Shown here: in pieces, positions 53,580-63,718 of the stretch | How positions within the stretch are numbered: the first letter of the stretch is position 1 | Layout: each line of letters opens with the position of its first letter | NCBI GenBank assembly: GCA_039090855.1 | Contig: CM077005.1 | Coordinates: forward strand, 16,531,921-16,595,920 | Source of the DNA: Macrothele yani | Lineage: Eukaryota > Arthropoda > Arachnida > Araneae > Macrothelidae | Direction: 5' to 3' | Length of the DNA: 64,000 nt | Notes under the pieces: generated by a model | Told to the model about the DNA's origin: nothing | What the model saw: the letters and a program-made list of their open reading frames with translations, nothing else | The model's database searches: none | Made by a program: the position numbers and the translations under genes

Positions 53580-53985
53580 CTTGCTCTTGCCTGTCGTTTT
53601 GATTTTCTCAACTTTTGCTTGCGTTCATTCTGCGAATTCCGCGGCATTATCGAAAATGTTAACCCGTTCACACGAAGACAATTTTTTAAACGTCCAGTTC
53701 AAATCACTGCGAAATGTTCTTCGTATTTTTGAACAGATCTCGCTGAGGGCTTTAAAACGGTACCGCGCACAGTCGTGTTGCGTTCACGCTAGTCGAGATA
53801 GACCGAGTCAAACACGGCGGCACACCGAGAAATATTACGTCATGTCCCCCGCATACAGGGAGCGAGGGGTGCGTCGCGCGCACGACGTATTGCACAGCAC
53901 GCGAATTGGACTCCATGCTGTTTACGAATATGCTAACACAATTAGTGTGCGGCACGTGTTTTGAGCGCTATAATTATTTCAATTG
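53580..53985 (+). repeat. Dispersed repeat Z, copy 2
   Basis: This is the inverted copy of 17705-18076, starting GTCGTTTTGATTTTCTCAAC and including GTTAACCCGTTCACACGAAG, GTCAAACACGGCGGCAC and TTTACGAATATGCTAACACA. The 127-codon frame across it (53581-53964) is not conserved in the other copy and is rejected as a gene. Confidence 0.82.
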
Positions 53986-54060
53986 GGACTTATTTTTGTC
54001 ACAAGCGGTAGGCCGTAAGTCGCCCCATACAATCCGCGGAGTTAGACGTAGTCCTACGTC

Positions 54061-55588
54061 AAAAGCTCCTGTGCCCTGACCTTTGACCCCATTTCTATGA
54101 TATTCGACAAAACCGGTTCAGTATACCCCGGGAACAACATGACAAAGTTTTATTGCAATCGAAGCATTTTTACGTAAGTTATGACGCATAAGTGCGATGG
54201 AATGGATCCCCCTCCTATGTCCTGATCTTTGACCACATTTCATCCATTTTCAATAAGGTTCGTCCCCGGGTTGTGTCCTACCACATACTAAAATTTCATC
54301 GAAATCGAATCATTTTTACGCGAGTTATCGGGAGGAAAGGCAGACAGACGGACAAAGCTGGAGCATATACGCTTCTTCAACCTACGGTTGGAAAGAGTAA
54401 ATAAACAAGTTAGTAAAATCATGCAATGCATTGATTATGATACGCTTTCCAACATACCAGAAATTATTACTCAAGTTATGAGGATAATGGCTGTGGAATA
54501 AATCTCGCTCCTGTGTCCTGACCTTTGACCTCATTTCGATGATATTCAACAGAACCTATTCAGTACACCTCAAGAATAACATACTGAAGTTTTGTCGCAA
54601 TAGAAGCAGTTTTACGCAAGTTATGATAATAATGGCTGTGGAATAAAACTTGCTTTTGTGCAATGACCTCTGACCCCATTTCGTTGATATTCAACAGAAC
54701 CGGTTCACTATACCTTCGGAGCAACATGATAACGTTTTATCGCAATCGAAACATTTTTTGGTAAGTTATGTTGCACAAGGGCAATGGAATGGATCCCACT
54801 CCAGTGTCCTGACCTTTGACCCCATTTCGCCCATTTTCAATAGGGTTCGTTCCCAGTGGCTCCCTACGACATACTAAAATTTCATCGAAATCGAACCATT
54901 TTTACGCATGTTATGACGCATAAGGGCAATGGAACAAATCCCGCTCTTATGACCTGCCTGACCTTTGACCCCATTACGCCCATTTTCAATAGGGTTCGTG
55001 CCCAGGTGGTTCCTTACCACATACTAAAATTTCATCGAAATCGAACCATATTTACGCATGTTTACGCATAAAGGCAATGGAATGGATTCCACTTTTATGC
55101 CCTGACCTTTGACCCCATTTCGCCCATTTTCAATAGGGTTCGTCCCCAGGTGGTTCCTTACCACATACCAAATTTTCATCGAAATCGAACCATTTTTCCG
55201 CAAGTTATGACGCATAAGTACAATGAAATAAATCCCGCTCTTATGCCCTGCCTGACTTTTGACCCCAATTTGCCAATTTTCAATAGGATTCGTGCACAGG
55301 TAGTTCCCTACCACATACTAAAATTCCATCGAAATCGAACCATATTTACACATGTTATGACGCATAAAGGCAATGAAATGGATCCCGCTCTTATGGCGTG
55401 ACCTTTGACCCCACTTCACCCATTTTCAATAGGGTTCGTCCCCTGGTGGTCCCCTACCACATACTAAAATTTCATCGAAATCGAACCATTTTTACGTGAG
55501 TTATCGTGCCGACAGACGGACGGACGGACAGACGGACCGAAAAAGCTGGAGCATATATGCTTTTTCAACCTACGGTTGGAAAGCGTAA
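54061..55588 (-). mobile_element. Family X elements, minus strand (partial + complete copy)
   Basis: 54061-54392 is the terminal part of one copy ending GCTTCTTCAACCTACGGTTG. A second copy runs from ATACGCTTTCCAACATACCA (54441) to CTACGGTTGGAAAGCGTA (55588), so it is bounded by inverted TACGCTTTCCAAC ends. It contains about seven to eight monomers of 143-150 bp with GACCTTTGACCCCATTTCG, TTTTCAATAGGGTTCGT, ACCACATACTAAAATTTCAT and CGAAATCGAACCATTTTTAC cores, and the GACGGACGGACGGACAGACG module next to the 55588 end. Confidence 0.88.
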
Positions 55589-55639
55589 AAAAGGACCATA
55601 CTCACAATTAATGCTGATCACTCTGAAAATACAGCCCTT

Positions 55640-56270
55640 CTGAATCAACACACAGTTTCCAGAGTTTCTGAAGATCCTGGCAACAGTTCTGGAAGGCACT
55701 TTCTTCATTGTCTGCAAGTTGTTTTGTCACGGCTGGTTGAATAGATGTAATGTCTGCATGATACTGTCTGTTGAGTGCCCGTTGTAAACTAAGGAACAGC
55801 CCCAGGTTTGCGGGTCACAACTGCAGCTACCGTGTTTCATCTCCTGCAATAATTCTGGTGCAAAAATCAGGATTCTCAGCTGCAGTGCCCAGCAGATTGG
55901 AACAGATCAATGAACGAGCCTTCTTTTGGTCGTCATTCAGAATGCGGGGTACCAATCTGGCATTAAATTTTCGTTTTTTCAGATCCTCGCGTAGAATCTC
56001 ATGACAGATAGACTTACTGATATCCACCGACTCAGCCAAAAGTCTCGCTGTAAGTTGGCAATCTTTCTTTAACTGATTCAGCATCTCTTGGAATTTTTTC
56101 TCTGTCCGCTCACTGGAGAGACTCCCAGATCATCATCAAAGGATTCCCGCCCGCCACGAAACCATGCATACCTTTCGAAAACTCAACTGCGGGATAACGC
56201 TGTGTCTCCATTCGCTTCTTTTAGCGTTCTGTAAGTTTAAGTAGCTAATTTACCATGTTTCCAACGGAAA
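55640..56270 (-). pseudogene. mariner transposase N-terminal half, decayed
   Basis: The minus strand shows SEWRHSVIPQLSFRKVCMVS (decayed HTH) near 56220-56150, then EMLNQLKKDCQLTARLLAES, VDISKSICHEILREDLKKRK, ARLVPRILNDDQKKARSLIC and FCTRIIAGDETR (the usual GDESW with the first catalytic Asp), which runs into a stop near 55827. Further text to 55640 is in other frames. The C-terminal half with the remaining catalytic residues is absent, cut off by the family X block. Confidence 0.82.
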
Positions 56271-56329
56271 CAGATGTTAACTTTCTGCTCTTCTATGGCT
56301 AAAATGAAATGGGAAAAGAACGCTTGCTA

Positions 56330-57568
56330 CACTATCTACCAACAAATAATTGGACACCTGAGATAGCAAGGAAAACGAAGTTTATTCACCTTCAATAGTT
56401 GGTGGAGCCTCCACGAGCGGCGATTACAGCTGCGACCCTCCGAGGCATACTCTCAACCAGGCTTTCTACGACGGCTAGCGGTATTTCCTTCCACTCGGCT
56501 TGGAGAAGACAGGTCAGTTCCTTCACCGATTTCGGACGGTGGAAGCACCCCTTAAGTCGACGCTCCAACTCGTCCCAGACGTGCTCGATAGGGTTAAGGT
56601 CCGGGCTCTGCGCAGGCCAGTATATTCGATTAACCTCATTGTCACCATATACAAAGCCATGGTGGACCTCGCAACATGACAGGTGGCATTGTCATCCTGA
56701 AAGTAACGTGGGTCCACCCCGTAAAACTGCCACAACGTAGGAAGCGCATGGTCATCCAAAATGGTGCAGTAGGTCTCGGCGTTGAGTCTACCAGGAATTG
56801 CGACCAAGGGTCCCGTGCCATACCAGGAGAAACCCTTCTATCAGACAGAAACAGCCCCATAGCATAATTCCACCGCCGCCGAGCTTCACAGTTGGCACAA
56901 TACATTCCGGCAGAAGGCGTTCTCCAGGCAGACGCCAAACCCAGACCCTGCCATCCGAACGGTAGAGGGTGAACCTTGATTCGTCGCTCCAGAAAACCTG
57001 TTTCCACTGTTCAACGGTCCACTGTCGACCTTCTTTGCACCACGTTAGCCGAGCAGCGCTATTGGACTTGGTGATCAAAGGTTTGTGGGCGGCAGCACGT
57101 CCATCATAACCGAGCAGATGGGCTTCCTTACGGATGGTATTCATCGAAAGAACACTCCCGGATGCCTGTTGAAATTCCTCGCGGATGTGGCCCATCGATT
57201 TGGAGCGGTTCTTCCGAATTTCTCTGGCCAGCACCCGTCCGTCTCTAACTCCCAGTTTTGTGGGTCTGCCGGGTCGGGGCACATTCCGATAGTCACCTCT
57301 CTTCTTCCACTTGCCAATCACGTAGGCCACTGTCGATTTTGAGTACTTCAACTCGCTGGATATGTCACGTATGAATCGGGCATTTCTGTGATACCCGACG
57401 ATTACATCTTTCTCGAAATCAGAGAGCTCCGAACTGCGCGGCATCTTGCATGCGACTGGTTGCGTTGTTGTTTCACACACGATATTTAACGGCGGCGGCC
57501 GTGACATGTATCAGGACCGCAGATATCGTCGATTGCAGGGGTGTCCAATTACTTGTTGGTAGATAGTG
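56330..57568 (-). mobile_element. Tc1-like transposon, family 7
   Basis: TIRs CACTATCTACCAACAAATAA and, from the right on the other strand, CACTATCTACCAACAAGTAA both continue TTGGACACC. TA flanks at 56328-56329 and 57569-57570. Length 1239 bp. Confidence 0.96.
56392..57444 (-). pseudogene. Tc1 transposase, family 7 (frameshifts in catalytic half)
   Basis: The start chosen is [20 protein letters not shown] at 57444; an upstream in-frame ATG at 57507 would add 21 residues that are not Tc1-like. HTH 1 and 2 ([20 protein letters not shown]; the [15 protein letters not shown] linker), [20 protein letters not shown] (first Asp) and [13 protein letters not shown] are intact to about 56800. A frameshift leads to QDDNATCHVARSTM (second Asp, 56690-56730), then another to [20 protein letters not shown] and the end AAVIAARGGSTNY at 56392. 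About 350 codons in all. Catalytic residues are present, but the gene is split in three frames. Confidence 0.92.
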
Positions 57569-57791
57569 TATAAGTTCCTTAACTCCCGTCTCCCGCCTGT
57601 CCGTACCGGTACAAACCGGTTTCCAGCTGTTAGCTGATTGGCCAAGGATTGCTGTCTTCTTGCGTACACGTGATATTTTGAATCCACCACTGTTACGCCA
57701 GTTATGCTGTCAGTCCTGGAATTTATTGGACGTAGGTTGTTTTATTGACATTACATATATTCAGAATATTCTACAATATGAATACACATAT
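57569..57791. other. Unassigned spacer
   Basis: No feature is recognised between the Tc1 family 7 end and the RTE tail. Confidence 0.4.
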
Positions 57792-59445
57792 GATCATCAT
57801 CGTCAACCATTCTCAATCCACTGCTTGGTGAAAGTCTCTCCGAGCCTCTTCTGCAACTTTCTATCTTGAGTCTTTCTCTACCACGTAACTCCAGCACGCT
57901 TTCGAATTTCACTCAGCAATCTTCCACGTGGTTTCATTCAAAGTCTAACTATTCCTCAGTATCAAGTTTAGTATCTCAGGTGTCTAACGGTGGTCAGTTC
58001 TAGCGCTATGTCCAGCCGATTGACTCTTTACTTTGACCATGCCTGTCATCCACTCTGGTCATTTCCCTGATCCATGAATTATTTTTTCCTAACTTTCTTG
58101 GTTACACCAAGTATGCATCTGTCTATGCTTCATTGAGTTTCGAGTTCTCCGATGCATCTTTCAATTCTTACTTTGATTAAAAACAATGGTAAGTTGCTCT
58201 TGAACTTTGTACTGCTTCTTCCAAATGCACTTCAGCGAAATTTTATACGTCTATCAATTTCTTCTTCAATGTGGTCCTTGCTTTAGTTGTCCAAGAAAGG
58301 TAGAGGAATCAGATAGTTTTAAATGTTCCTCATGAAACGGTAAGTCTTCAGTTGCTTTAAAAGCATTGTCTTTCAATTTTGTTTTCTGTAAGTTCATCGT
58401 TAATTGACTTCTTTACTCTTGTCAGCAAGTTCTCGGATCGTACTCTGCAGCTCTGAGGGGGTACTAGCAAAAATATCTATGTCGTCAGCAAAACAAAGGG
58501 TGGTTAAACACTATACTGAGACCTTGTCTCACTCCCTTTACAATTTTTATAAGTGTTGTGTACTCGAACAGTCAAACCTTTGACTATTTTATGTATGCTT
58601 CTTCAGCATTGCAGTTTTTGAAAGAACATGGAATCAAAGCCTTCCCATAATTAAGAAAATACATTCATAGTGTAGTTTATATTCCATGAATACAGGATTA
58701 CACCAGTTGTGATTCCGTCTATTGGTGTAAATTATGACAAGAGTGGCAAGTCATATAATATTCAAAAACGTGAAAATTTCATCGTCCTGGAGCGGGAATC
58801 GAATCCACGTCTCCCGGTTTGCGCCCGAGTATGCTAACTACTACAATACCCAGAACGCCCGAGTCTCTAACTCGGAAACACGAGACTTGGTCGTTCAGGG
58901 TGTTGTAGCAGTTAGCATACTCGGGCGAAAATCAGGAGACGCGGATTCGATACCCGCTACAGGACAATGAAATTTTCACGTTTTCGGATATTATATGATT
59001 TACCACTCTTGTCATAATTTACACCAATAGACGGAATCACAACTTCAAGTTTGGAGTTTATATTCATTCCTTCTTTGAGTTAGTTCGCTCACTACATGGA
59101 TATGATCTACGTGTAGTGCTGTAGCAGTTTCTGAATCCAAACTGTTCTCTTGTTTGAGCCATGTCCAAAGTTTACTATGAGCAATAGGGTAGTACCATAG
59201 TGAGCATTTCTTTCATAAACAACTGATAAGAGGCTGACGGGTCTGTAGCGTTCCTAGAGACCCCTCTTATATGTAGCAGGATCACTGTAGCATTTTTCCA
59301 GTCATCGGGAATCTTCCCTCCGTTTGGGGAATTTAATTATAACCCGCGAGTGCAGTTTCTATTTCTTCGCTGGTTTCCTGTACAATCTCCACAGTAATTC
59401 CATCATCTTCTGAAGTCCTTCCCTGTTTCATGTTCTTAATTGCTT
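57792..59445 (-). mobile_element. RTE LINE, copy 3, 5'-truncated and decayed
   Basis: The 3' tail ATCATCATCGTCAACC lies at 57793. C-terminal coding text follows in broken frames, then RT motifs such as GTCGTCAGCAAAACA (complement of the FADD region, ~58480), ACGGGTCTGTAG (RPIS region) and TTTCATGTTCTTAATTGC at 59430-59447. Truncation is at the same point as in copy 2. Many small indels remove any open frame. A foldback pair is inserted at 58706-59043. Confidence 0.85.
58706..59043. mobile_element. Inverted pair of tRNA-like modules inserted in RTE copy 3
   Basis: Two ~146-nt arms (58706-58851 and 58898-59043) are inverted copies at high identity around a 46-bp spacer. Within each arm the sense text TAGCAGTTAGCATACTCGGG resembles a Pol III A box and GATTCGATnCCCGC a B box, followed by GAAATTTTCACGTTTT and GGTGTAAATTATGACAAGAG-type text. 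RTE sequence TAGTTTATATTC before and GAGTTTATATTC after suggests a ~11-bp target duplication, so the pair went in as a unit. The spacer carries GAGTCTCTAACTCGGAAACA with its own short complement. Confidence 0.85.
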
Positions 59446-59485
59446 GGGTATTACGAACTTGGCTCAATTTAAGACATGTGAACAA

Positions 59486-59581
59486 GTGAACAAGCGGTTG
59501 GATTCAGGAGTGAACAAGCGGTTGGATTCAGGAGTGAACAAGTGGTTGGATTCAGGAGTGAACAAGCGGTTGGATTCAGGA
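59486..59581. repeat. 24-bp minisatellite, 4 units
   Basis: The unit GTGAACAAGCGGTTGGATTC plus AGGA is repeated four times with one variant (AAGTGG). As 24 is a multiple of three, an 8-residue repeat VNKRLDSG is readable, but there is no supporting gene context. Confidence 0.95.
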
Positions 59582-59766
59582 GTGGCTACATCACTGCAGA
59601 TTATATCCATGCATTCAAAAAACGAACCGAAAGAGCGCATAAACGTATGTCGAGGAGTGACAAGCAGTAGTGGTTATGTCCAAAATTTCAGTTTTGGAGA
59701 TAATCAGTTCTGGTTGGGTAATGGACATGCACATTTTATAATGACCTTAAACGGCCCCCTCTGTTT

Positions 59767-59918
59767 ATAACGAAGTAAATTTCTTCGTCATTTCTGTCCA
59801 CGCCAGGATTCGAACCCGGATCCCCTCATTCCGGAATAAGTCACTCTACCAATTGAGCTACGCGGACGTTTGTTCTGACTACTATCTGCCTTTATGTCGT
59901 GTGCGTCCTGCTGGCAGG
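59767..59918 (-). mobile_element. SINE-C copy 2
   Basis: On the minus strand it has the leader CCTGCCAGCAGGACGCACAC, GACATAAAGGCAGATAGTAG, then the 72-nt tRNA-like module (59796-59867; acceptor GTCCGCG with CGTGGAC; A box TAGCTCAATTGGTAGAGTG; B box GGGTTCGAATCC) and the tail GAAATGACGAAGAAATTTAC, ending TTCGTTATAA. The leader and tail similarity to 51127-51283 defines the family. Confidence 0.86.
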
Positions 59919-60104
59919 AACGTCACATGATAGGATATGGACATAAACTCTTCGGGCAGGCATAGTACAACGGACAAAAAAAAAAAATGTTTGGTGGACT
60001 TAACTTATTTTCGCCAAAAACGGGCATAACCACTTCTGGTTGTCAGCTCTCGACGTTTTCACATATTTATTTTATTGATTACTCAAAGGTCTGGATTCTT
60101 TGAA

Positions 60105-61190
60105 ATCATCAGCAGTTATAAGGTCTTTGAACTCCTGCAGTATTGAAGATACGTGCGTTGACATTATTAATAACAAATACGAAAGTGCAAATGGAAAGGT
60201 TCGACTTCTCGAGGACACGGCTCATATAAAATTGGAAACCGAGTGAGACAAGTTGGCACCATATTTCCCAAGCTCCTCCACGCTACATTGAAAAATGTCT
60301 ATCAATCCTTGAACTGAGAAGACAAAGGATAATGAATAACGGAAATTGTTAAACCCACCTCCGTTTTTCTGGCAAACATAGTGATTTTTGCAAAAAAAAC
60401 ACCTCATAGCCGCAGAGTATGATCCAGGAACTTGTTTCTTGACAGCAAGTTCCTGGATCATACTCTGATCCAGAAACTTAGGATTTCTAATAGATATATA
60501 TTTTTTAATCCAAAAGTGGGATTAAAGATGAACTTACAGAAAACAAAATTGATGTATAATGCTTTTACAAGAACTGAAAACCTAAAAATTGATGGCGTAA
60601 ATTTACAAGAACTGAAGACCTAAAAGTTGATGGCGCCAATTTACAAATAACTGATGCCCACATCCATCTTCGACAACAGATATCAAGCGAGCACCACGTC
60701 GAAGAAGGAATGAATAGAAGAATGAAATTAGGCTGTAGTGCTTTCGGAAGAAACAGTACAATTTCCAAAAGTAATTTATCAACATGCCTTTAAACAAAAA
60801 TTTTTAACCAATACATCTTTCCAATTTTTACTTATGGATTAAGAGACATCGACCTTAACTAAAAAAGACATACAGAGGCTGCAGACAACTGAAAGAAGCA
60901 CATAACAATGTACTGTATGCATGATGTAACGAACAAAGACGGACAAAGGAATTCATACATCAGCAATATTACAAAAGTGGGTGACATGATCATTACAGTA
61001 AAGGCCCTCAAGTGGCAATGGGTTGGACATATTGCTGAAAGAAGTAGTCAACTGAAATAGTAGACTGGATGCCAAGGGACGGGAAAAGATCCCAAAAGAC
61101 CACGCGAGAGATGGGCTGATGCAATTCCAAAGCATGCAGCAGAAACATAGAAAAGAACTGCGCAAGTAACAGAATTGTTGATACACCAGG
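60105..61190 (+). mobile_element. RTE LINE, copy 4 (plus strand, decayed)
   Basis: It covers the RT region from CAGTATTGAAGATACGTGCG (the SCGIEDAY block) through AGGACACGGCTCATATAAAA, TCCAAAAGTGGGATTAAAGATG (VGLKMN block), CAGATATCAAGCGAGCACCA (QQISSEH block) and GTGGCAATGGGTTGGACATA (QWxGHIA block) to the C-terminus near 61170. It faces copy 3, is lower in identity to copies 1 and 2, and has no open frame above 80 codons. Confidence 0.85.
60413..60467. repeat. Perfect 22-bp hairpin inside RTE copy 4
   Basis: Arms 60413-60434 and 60446-60467 are exact inverted copies around TTTCTTGACAG. The left arm is the normal RTE text encoding the SMIQEL block. The right arm is its inverted duplicate, a signature of template-switch repair. 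Confidence 0.95.
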
Positions 61191-62436
61191 TACGATATAT
61201 TATCAAAAGTATTCAGACACCACAAAGTTTTGAAACAAGTGACTTAATTATCATAATTAGTAGTTAATCTGTCCATGTTTTGCTTGTATGACAGCGACAG
61301 CATGTCGAGACATACTATCAACCAATTTCCGGTAGGTCTCGACAGGAATGGCTCGCCATTCGTCGTGCAAAGCTGCTGCCAGAGTGGAGACCGAAGACTG
61401 TCGTGATCGATTTCGTATCCGTCGGTCCAGTTCATCCCAGAGGTGTTCAATGGGATTAAGATCAGGAGTCTGAGCAGGCCAGTCTAGCAATTCCACCGCA
61501 TTTTCAAGAAACTAGTCCTGCACACGCCGTGCAATGTGGCATGGAGCTCGATCGTGTTGGAAGAGGCATCAGCCATTTCCATAATACTGCCAGATTGTTG
61601 GTAGGGCAGAAATATCCAGAACGAGAAGGTACACTTCAGAGTTCGTGGTTTGTGGTATAGTAACCAACGGGTCGAATCCCATCCGCTAAAAACAACTCCA
61701 TACCATGATGGAGCCTCCGCCAAACATACCAGTTGGAAGAACACACACAGTCCGACGAAAAACGTTCGCCGGGCTCTCGCCAAGTCCAAACACGCCCATC
61801 AGATTAGAAGAGTGAAAGGCGTGACTTATCACTCTAAAGAACAGCTCTTCAGTCGCCCATAGTCCAAGAATGACGGGGGACACATCACTCCAAGCAGGGC
61901 TGCTTCGCATTCACGGTGTGGCTTGTGTGCTGTTGCTCTACCATAACCACACTGTGCAATTCTCTGTGGATAGTTATGGTACTAATCGAGCCATTGCAAG
62001 CATTTCTTACTTCAGCAGCGATGGAAATGGCAGAGGAAGAACGGGATTTCTTAACATTTCTTACCATTGCTCTTCTGCCTCGCTCCGTCAGTTTGGGCGG
62101 TCTTCTAAAATGTATTTTTTTTTTTTTGCTGTAGTTACACCGTCCTGCTTTCATCTCTTCACAGCATCACTTACAGTCGATTTTTGTATGTTTAGTGCAA
62201 TTGCAATGCTCTGTATGGAAAGGTTACTCAAATGGCATCCTATGACCAACCCACACTGGAACTCGAAAAGTTCACGTCCATGCGGCACATCCGCCTTAAA
62301 AATTACTGATAACACGACAAAACATCTCAGCTTTATATACTTACTTCCCTACTCACAGCTCACCTCCCTTTGCAACCGTTCTTTGCACTTATGCAAATAT
62401 TTGGTAGTTTCCAAATGCTTTTGATAATATAGTGTG
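61191..62436 (-). mobile_element. Tc1-like transposon, family 8
   Basis: The left end ATATTATCAAAAGTATTCAG and, from the right on the other strand, ATATTATCAAAAGCATTTGG are TIRs. The outermost bases (CACGAT / CACACT) have diverged and exact TA borders are uncertain. About 1.25 kb. Confidence 0.88.
61257..62290 (-). pseudogene. Tc1 transposase, family 8 (many frameshifts)
   Basis: Recognisable blocks in order are an N-terminal HTH remnant near 62150-62280, RRPPKLTERGRRAMVRNVKK (linker), TIHRELHSVVMVEQ, SDVSPVILGLWATEELFFRV in place of the SDES block near 61860, GGGSIMVWSCF at 61690 and [20 protein letters not shown], which holds the catalytic Glu. The C-terminus VAVIQAKHGQINY is at 61257. The QDN block near 61530 has lost its Asp context. 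Confidence 0.85.
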
Positions 62437-62487
62437 CATAAAACTAAAGTAACTATCCATTTATTGGGGTAAGGAATTAAACATATA

Positions 62488-63716
62488 CACTATATTGACA
62501 AAAGTCACCGGACACCCCTTCAAAAGTAAATGAACGAATCCGCTGCGTTGTTAAGATGCGAGGTACAGCTGCAAACGGTGTAAAAACAATCGTGCAGCTG
62601 ACCGCGATCACATCTCACTGTGAGGTTGAGTGAAAATGCCGCAGAACTGACTTTGAGAAAGAAAAGATTGTTGGGTGTTATATTACTGGGTTGTCCATAA
62701 GAGAAACCGAAAGGCGTTTACACATACCCAAGTCAACTGTTTTGGATGTACTGAATAAGTGGAAGCCACATGACGTGCCTGAAGCAGCAAAACATACAAG
62801 CAGACCAAAGAAAATCAGTGATAGAGGACGTCGAAGCCTCAGGAGAGTCGTTACAGTTAACGGACAGAGCACTGCACAAGACCTCAGTGTACAGGTGAGT
62901 AAAAATGCTGGAACCTCGGTATGTGCTTGTACCACTCGCAGAGAATATCATTCCATAGGTTACCGTGGTCGTGCGGCTGCTCATAAGCCTTTCATCTCCA
63001 CTCGGAATGCTACTCGTCGTTCAGCATGGTGTAAAGAACATTTATCGTGGACCGTAGATCAATGGAAATGGGTCCTATGGACTGATAAATCCAGATACAG
63101 GATTCATCAGTCTGATGGCCGTGTGTGGGTATGGCGGTGCCGGGGAAACGCTATTTACCACAGTGTACTGTTCCAACGGTCAAGTTTGGAGCTGGCAGTG
63201 CACTCGTGTGGGAGTGTTTTTCGTGGTATGGCCCCGGCCCATTGGTTATCATGGACAAACTTGTTAACCAGCATGTCTACCTCGATATTCTGGACAATTA
63301 TGCTATATCAACTTCTGTGGCAATGCTATGGAACCGAGCCTTGTTGGTACCAACAGGATAATGCATCGAGCCATAAAGCAAGGACTATTACGGCGTGGTC
63401 TGACGACAATTCCGTATCGTGTGTGGATTGGCCAGTATAGAGCCCTGATCTTAATCTCATAGAGCACCTATGGGATGAATTAGAGCCGCCGCATAAGGAG
63501 TTTGGAACCAAGGCCTAATACTAAGCAAAAGTTTGCGGCAGTATTATGTGGAAGCGCATACCTTTCGCTGTGTTCGAAAACCTTGTCGAAAGCATATCTC
63601 GAAGGGTCAGTGCATGCATTACGGCCAAAGGTGGGCCGACACCGTACTGCTGTATGTCAATAAATCCTATGTTGTGTTTCTCTTGTAGGTGTCCGGTGAC
63701 TTTTGTCAATATAGTA
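62488..63716 (+). mobile_element. Tc1-like transposon, family 9
   Basis: TIRs CACTATATTGACAAAAGTCA and, from the right on the other strand, TACTATATTGACAAAAGTCA both continue CCGGACACC. TA flanks at 62486-62487 and 63717-63718; the outermost right base is mutated. Length 1229 bp. It begins about 50 bp after the previous Tc1. Confidence 0.95.
62636..63647 (+). pseudogene. Tc1 transposase, family 9 (stops, frameshifts)
   Basis: ATG 62636 opens MPQN and meets a stop. The main frame from 62691 reads SIRETERRLHIPKSTVLDVL (HTH), [40 protein letters not shown] and VLWTDKSRYRIHQSDGRVWV (first Asp kept; Lys where Glu is usual). Between ~63165 and 63340 the conserved reading (TVKFGAGSALVWECFSWYG) lies in another frame, then YQQDNASSHKARTITAW (second Asp) returns. 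A TAG replaces the Arg/Gln in WPV-stop-SPDLNLIEHLWDE (Glu, 34 residues from the Asp). The end GGPTPY has lost its stop codon. Confidence 0.9.
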
Positions 63717-63718
63717 TA

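Noticed and set aside
53581..53964. 127-codon frame in repeat Z
   Set aside because: The other copy of the repeat (17705-18076) does not keep the frame open, so it is not under coding constraint.
54856..55401. Repeated open frames reading VPYHILKFHRNRTIFTHV
   Set aside because: They come from family X monomers of 147 or 150 bp, both multiples of three. Reverse frames are equally open, and other copies carry frameshifts.
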